DNA of 64,000 bases from positions 124,001-188,000 of the forward strand of contig CAVSWT010000015.1 of the NCBI GenBank assembly GCA_963731745.1, given 5' to 3'. Numbering within the stretch: position 1 is the first letter of the stretch; each line of letters begins with the position of its first letter. Source of the DNA: CAVSWT01 sp963731745 (GTDB taxonomy: Bacteria > Bacteroidota > Ignavibacteria > Ignavibacteriales > Ignavibacteriaceae). Shown here one piece after another: positions 61,305 to 64,000 of the stretch. Below the pieces are notes generated by a model. It did no database searches, had not been told where the DNA came from, and saw only the letters and a program-made list of their open reading frames with translations. The translations under genes and the position numbers were made by a program.

Positions 61305-62369
61305 GTGATGAAAAAAATATTAATCATAGCTTTATCAGGATTAGGAGATGCTTTAATGTTTACCCCGGCATTAAAGCTTCTGCGAAACCATTTGCCGGAA
61401 GCACAGATTGATGCATTAGTAATGTTTAAGGGCGTGAAAGATATTTATGATAGAAATCCAAATATTAATAATATACTCTATTTTAATTTTTTAGATGAGG
61501 GTATTTTACCTTCTTTAAAATATTTAATGAAGATGCGTAATAATTACGATTATTCAATAAATGTTTACCCATCCAATAGAAAAGAATATAATATTTTCAG
61601 CCTTATAATTGGTGCTGAAAAAAGAGCGGGAGTAAAATATTTAAGAAAAGATTTTCAGAACTTGGGATTTCTAAATAACGTTCGAATCGTTGAAAATGAT
61701 TCACTCCATAACGTTGAAGAAAATCTAAAGCTAGTTGAAGAACTTCTAAATACTAAATTTAATGATAAACCAGATCTTGAATTTTTTCTAATTGAAAAAG
61801 ATTTAGAATTTGCCAAAAATTATCTGCAAGATAAAAACATAAATGAAGATGAATTTGTAGTTGGCTTTCATCCTGGTTCTGCAGAATTTAAAAATCACAA
61901 AAAAAGAAGATGGGAGCCTGAAAAATTTTCTGAACTTGGTAAACGAGTTATTGAAGAAATGCGTGGCAGCGTTTTAATTTTCGGCGGCCCGGAAGAGAAC
62001 GAATTAAAAAATAAAATTAAAAATAAAATAAATTCAGAAAAAGTTTTTACAGTTGAAACAAAAAACCTGATTGAAACTGCTGCAATAATGAATAGATGCA
62101 ATGTTTTTGTTTCAAATGATTCGAGCTTAATGCATGTGGCTTCAGCACTAAAACTAAATGTGGTTGCAATTTTAGGCCCGACAAATCCCAACTACATTCA
62201 TCCCTGGAATGCAAATCATAAAATAGTTAGACTAAATTTGGATTGCTCACCTTGCTTTATCTATTCTCCACGACCTTTAATTTGCTTTAGAAATGATGTA
62301 AAATTTAAATGCATAAAAGAACTATCAGTCGATATGGTTTTTGATGCTTTAAAAATAATAATTCAATAA
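61305..62369 (+). CDS. Glycosyltransferase family 9 (heptosyltransferase-like)
   Basis: The 354-residue enzyme has the GT9 opening 'ILIIALSGLGDALMFTPALKLL' and the donor-site pattern 'NVFVSNDSSLMHVASAL' followed by 'AILGPTNPNY'. The C-terminal cysteines in 'LDCSPCFIYS' and 'CFRNDVKFKCIKEL' recall the cysteine pattern of the broken GT9 at 41.3-42.4 kb. It probably adds a heptose or other sugar to surface lipopolysaccharide. The stop is 3 bp from the convergent HiPIP gene. Confidence 0.94.
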   Translation: MMKKILIIALSGLGDALMFTPALKLLRNHLPEAQIDALVMFKGVKDIYDRNPNINNILYFNFLDEGILPSLKYLMKMRNNYDYSINVYPSNRKEYNIFSLIIGAEKRAGVKYLRKDFQNLGFLNNVRIVENDSLHNVEENLKLVEELLNTKFNDKPDLEFFLIEKDLEFAKNYLQDKNINEDEFVVGFHPGSAEFKNHKKRRWEPEKFSELGKRVIEEMRGSVLIFGGPEENELKNKIKNKINSEKVFTVETKNLIETAAIMNRCNVFVSNDSSLMHVASALKLNVVAILGPTNPNYIHPWNANHKIVRLNLDCSPCFIYSPRPLICFRNDVKFKCIKELSVDMVFDALKIIIQ

Positions 62370-62372
62370 AAC

Positions 62373-62741
62373 TCAACTTTGCGGATTAACCTTTTTTATC
62401 CATAATTTACAATACCCTTGCGGACTTATTGGCCCCTTAACAACCTGGCATGATCCACATTGTTTACCTTCCTTCGGCATAATAAACAAATTGCAAGTTC
62501 CACAAAATTTATCATTATAAGGTGAAGCCGATGTATAATCATTTGATGTTCTGGTAGCTAATTCTGAATCAGTCAGCCCGCTAACATCTGAACACGGCAA
62601 GTTTGCATTTTTTGAAAGCTGTTCCTGTTGCTTTTCATTACTATCACCGCAAGCTGAAATTAGTGTTCCCCCGCCGATTATTAATACTCCCCCAATTGAA
62701 ATTTTCTTTAAAAAATTTTTACGAGTAATATTTTTTTCCAT
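62373..62741 (-). CDS. High-potential iron-sulfur protein (HiPIP), lipoprotein-like
   Basis: The product of about 122 residues is a HiPIP, a periplasmic electron carrier with one 4Fe-4S cluster. The cluster cysteines are in 'KFCGTCNLFI', 'QCGSCQV' and 'GYCKLWIKK'. The N-terminus carries a Tat-like 'TRKNFLKKISIGG' and a lipobox-like 'TLISAC', so it is probably exported folded by Tat and lipid-anchored. I chose ATG 62,741; the longer frame to 62,792 adds an unlikely leader. HiPIPs usually serve photosynthetic or respiratory chains, so this points to a respiratory partner. Confidence 0.93.
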   Translation of the reverse strand: MEKNITRKNFLKKISIGGVLIIGGGTLISACGDSNEKQQEQLSKNANLPCSDVSGLTDSELATRTSNDYTSASPYNDKFCGTCNLFIMPKEGKQCGSCQVVKGPISPQGYCKLWIKKVNPQS

Positions 62742-62823
62742 TATACCGCTCGAACTATTTAGAATAATTAAACATTTTGATTTGAGAATCAAATAACTAA
62801 AATTATTAAAAAAAATAACTGCT

Positions 62824-63348
62824 CTAAATCACTTCTAATAAATAATTAATTATTTCATCAAAAGAATCAAAATGTTTTATCAGTCCGGTTTTTCTTTTTT
62901 CGAATTGAAGCTGGCTATCTATAATAGGAATTAAATCCTTCCACATTAAAGAATGGCAAATTATAGGTTTGGCTTTTAATAATTTTTTATTTGTAAACTC
63001 CCAAACCGCCGCAAGCTCAAGTAATGTCCCCGTTCCGCCTTTTAAAATTATGTATGCATCACCATGTTCGATTAATTTTGTAATTCTTTCAAATAGATTT
63101 TCACATTTGATTTCATGAGTTACAAATTTATTAGCATGACTATCAATATACTTTAAGGTTATCCCAAATATCTCGGCTTTATTTTCAGCGGCACCTTTTG
63201 ATACAGCTTCCATAATTCCATTGTACCCACCAGTGCAAATATTAAAATTATTTTCTGCAAGCCTTTTCCCTAATTCAAATGCAAATTCATATTCCGCGTC
63301 GCCTTCTTTGGGAAATGCACTGCCGAATACCGCTATAGTTTTTTTCAT
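62824..63348 (-). CDS. LOG-like Rossmann-fold protein (TIGR00725 type)
   Basis: The 174-residue protein is of the lysine-decarboxylase-like/LOG superfamily: 'AVFGSAFPKEGDAEYEFAFELG', 'CTGGYNGIMEAVSKGA' and 'IILKGGTGTLLELAAVWEF' (the PGGxGTxxE region, here KGGTGT). Relatives are nucleotide 5'-monophosphate phosphoribohydrolases, some releasing cytokinins. The Pro-to-Lys change in that motif suggests the TIGR00725 subgroup of unproven activity. It precedes the HiPIP gene in the same direction. Confidence 0.88.
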   Translation of the reverse strand: MKKTIAVFGSAFPKEGDAEYEFAFELGKRLAENNFNICTGGYNGIMEAVSKGAAENKAEIFGITLKYIDSHANKFVTHEIKCENLFERITKLIEHGDAYIILKGGTGTLLELAAVWEFTNKKLLKAKPIICHSLMWKDLIPIIDSQLQFEKRKTGLIKHFDSFDEIINYLLEVI

Positions 63349-63363
63349 TTAAGATGTAAAATA

Positions 63364-64000
63364 TTAAAATGCATAACCAGCGTTTAATACAAAATCAAAT
63401 TGATTAAATCCGCCAATGCCGTTTGTGCTGTAACTAACTCTATCAAAAAGTAATGAATAATTTATTCTTGGACTTAAAATTATTTGATCAATAATATTAA
63501 TATTTGCACCAACTGCGGCAGTTAAAAAAGTATTATAATAATATTTCGGGCTGCTGTTGATGACGGGATTAGTTCTCTGAATACCCAATCCGCCTTCGAT
63601 AAATATAGGATTAAATTTTTCTAACGGATGCAGTCTGTAAGAAGAAGAAAAATATACATTTTCATATTTTGAGCCTAAATAGCTTATGTTTCTACCATCA
63701 GGAGTTGCAGCATTTACTTTCCACGGAATTGAGCTATAGCTAAAATTTGTAACCAAAGCATTGTTGTCATTCAAATAAAATGCAGCTTCAATAAAATACT
63801 TTAAACTATTTTTATTCGACATAACAAACGAATAACCCATCGAACTGCCCAATGGAGTATCTTTATACCTACCAACGCGAATTGATTGTCCAACACCAAA
63901 TGATAAAATAATTTTATCTAATACAGAGCCCCTAAATGGATTTTTATCAGAATGGAAAAAATAACTTTCATCTACGCTAACTTTAAATTGAAAAGTTTCC
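63364..64000 (-). CDS. Outer-membrane beta-barrel protein, 5' end outside window
   Basis: The frame is open to the right edge, giving about 212 residues without a start. It reads as alternating amphipathic strands with aromatic ends ('ETFQFKVSVDESYFF', 'VLDKIILSFGVGQSIRVG', 'NVYFSSSYRLHPLEKF'). It ends in 'FDFVLNAGYAF', the terminal-Phe strand of outer-membrane barrels recognised by BamA. An eight-stranded OmpA/OmpW-like barrel is likely. The start lies beyond 64,000. Confidence 0.8.
   Translation of the reverse strand, partial: ETFQFKVSVDESYFFHSDKNPFRGSVLDKIILSFGVGQSIRVGRYKDTPLGSSMGYSFVMSNKNSLKYFIEAAFYLNDNNALVTNFSYSSIPWKVNAATPDGRNISYLGSKYENVYFSSSYRLHPLEKFNPIFIEGGLGIQRTNPVINSSPKYYYNTFLTAAVGANINIIDQIILSPRINYSLLFDRVSYSTNGIGGFNQFDFVLNAGYAF

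Noticed and set aside
1..64000. tRNA, rRNA, CRISPR or insertion sequence genes
   Set aside because: Read on both strands without finding cloverleaf, rRNA core, regularly spaced repeats or transposase motifs.

Overview
The window looks like a chromosomal segment of a low-GC member of the Ignavibacteria (Bacteroidota/Chlorobi group, possibly Melioribacteraceae). The support is indirect. Two secreted proteins end in a type IX secretion (T9SS) sorting domain with the 'YPNPFNP'-type opening. IspG is the long Bacteroidota form. TTG starts are frequent, and many genes lack a strong Shine-Dalgarno (SD) sequence. A sucrose synthase / sucrose-phosphate synthase pair is present. There are no rRNA or tRNA genes, insertion sequences or CRISPR arrays. 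The one structural RNA recognised is RNase P RNA.

Layout. 1-3 kb: haem operon (hemX/ccsA-like, hemA, hemC) on the minus strand. 3-10.7 kb: membrane and exported proteins, including two T9SS cargo proteins. 10.8-15.1 kb: a plus-strand run of zf-TFIIB, LemA, an M48 protease, a TMEM175-like channel, DUF5995 and EVE genes. 15.1-20.6 kb: a minus-strand sucrose operon (fructokinase, SPS-SPP, sucrose synthase). 21-22.4 kb: an isolated beta-helix protein. 22.5-24 kb: geranylgeranyl-reductase-like flavoprotein plus ferredoxin. 24-27.8 kb: three unfamiliar genes, one joining a Lon-like fold, a membrane span and FG-GAP-like repeats. 28-39.7 kb: housekeeping genes (dnaG, ispG, Nif3, zinc-ribbon protein, rnpB, recJ, yebC, ruvC, ruvA). 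39.8-40.7 kb: a DUF4160/DUF2442 pair between ruvA and a second, diverged ruvA 3' end. 40.7-47.5 kb: FAH-family enzyme, GT9, an exported protein, and a pentose-phosphate/glycolysis operon (rpiB, tal, pgi). 47.5-53 kb: a minus-strand chaperone-usher pilus operon with DUF4402 subunits. 53.4-64 kb: assorted metabolic genes, a DUF2723 membrane protein, GT9, HiPIP, a LOG-family protein and part of an outer-membrane barrel.

The strongest cross-cutting observation is a set of reading-frame breaks at ccsA/hemX, the TMEM175-like gene, ruvC, a GT9 gene and the first pilin gene (two sites). Each is repaired by removing exactly one base. A seventh case, an apparent CTG start at 25,574, becomes an ATG at ideal SD spacing if one C is removed. 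The uniform direction points to an insertion-prone sequencing or assembly process, although real decay cannot be excluded. At the tal/pgi junction an A10 run offers the opposite possibility: one extra A would fuse the two genes into the bifunctional enzyme known from other bacteria.

The best candidates for under-described biology are: the DUF4402 chaperone-usher operon, with a leader hairpin flanking the SD of its first gene and a hairpin after that gene; the three-gene Lon-like/FG-GAP locus; and the ruvA-duplicating DUF4160-DUF2442 module.
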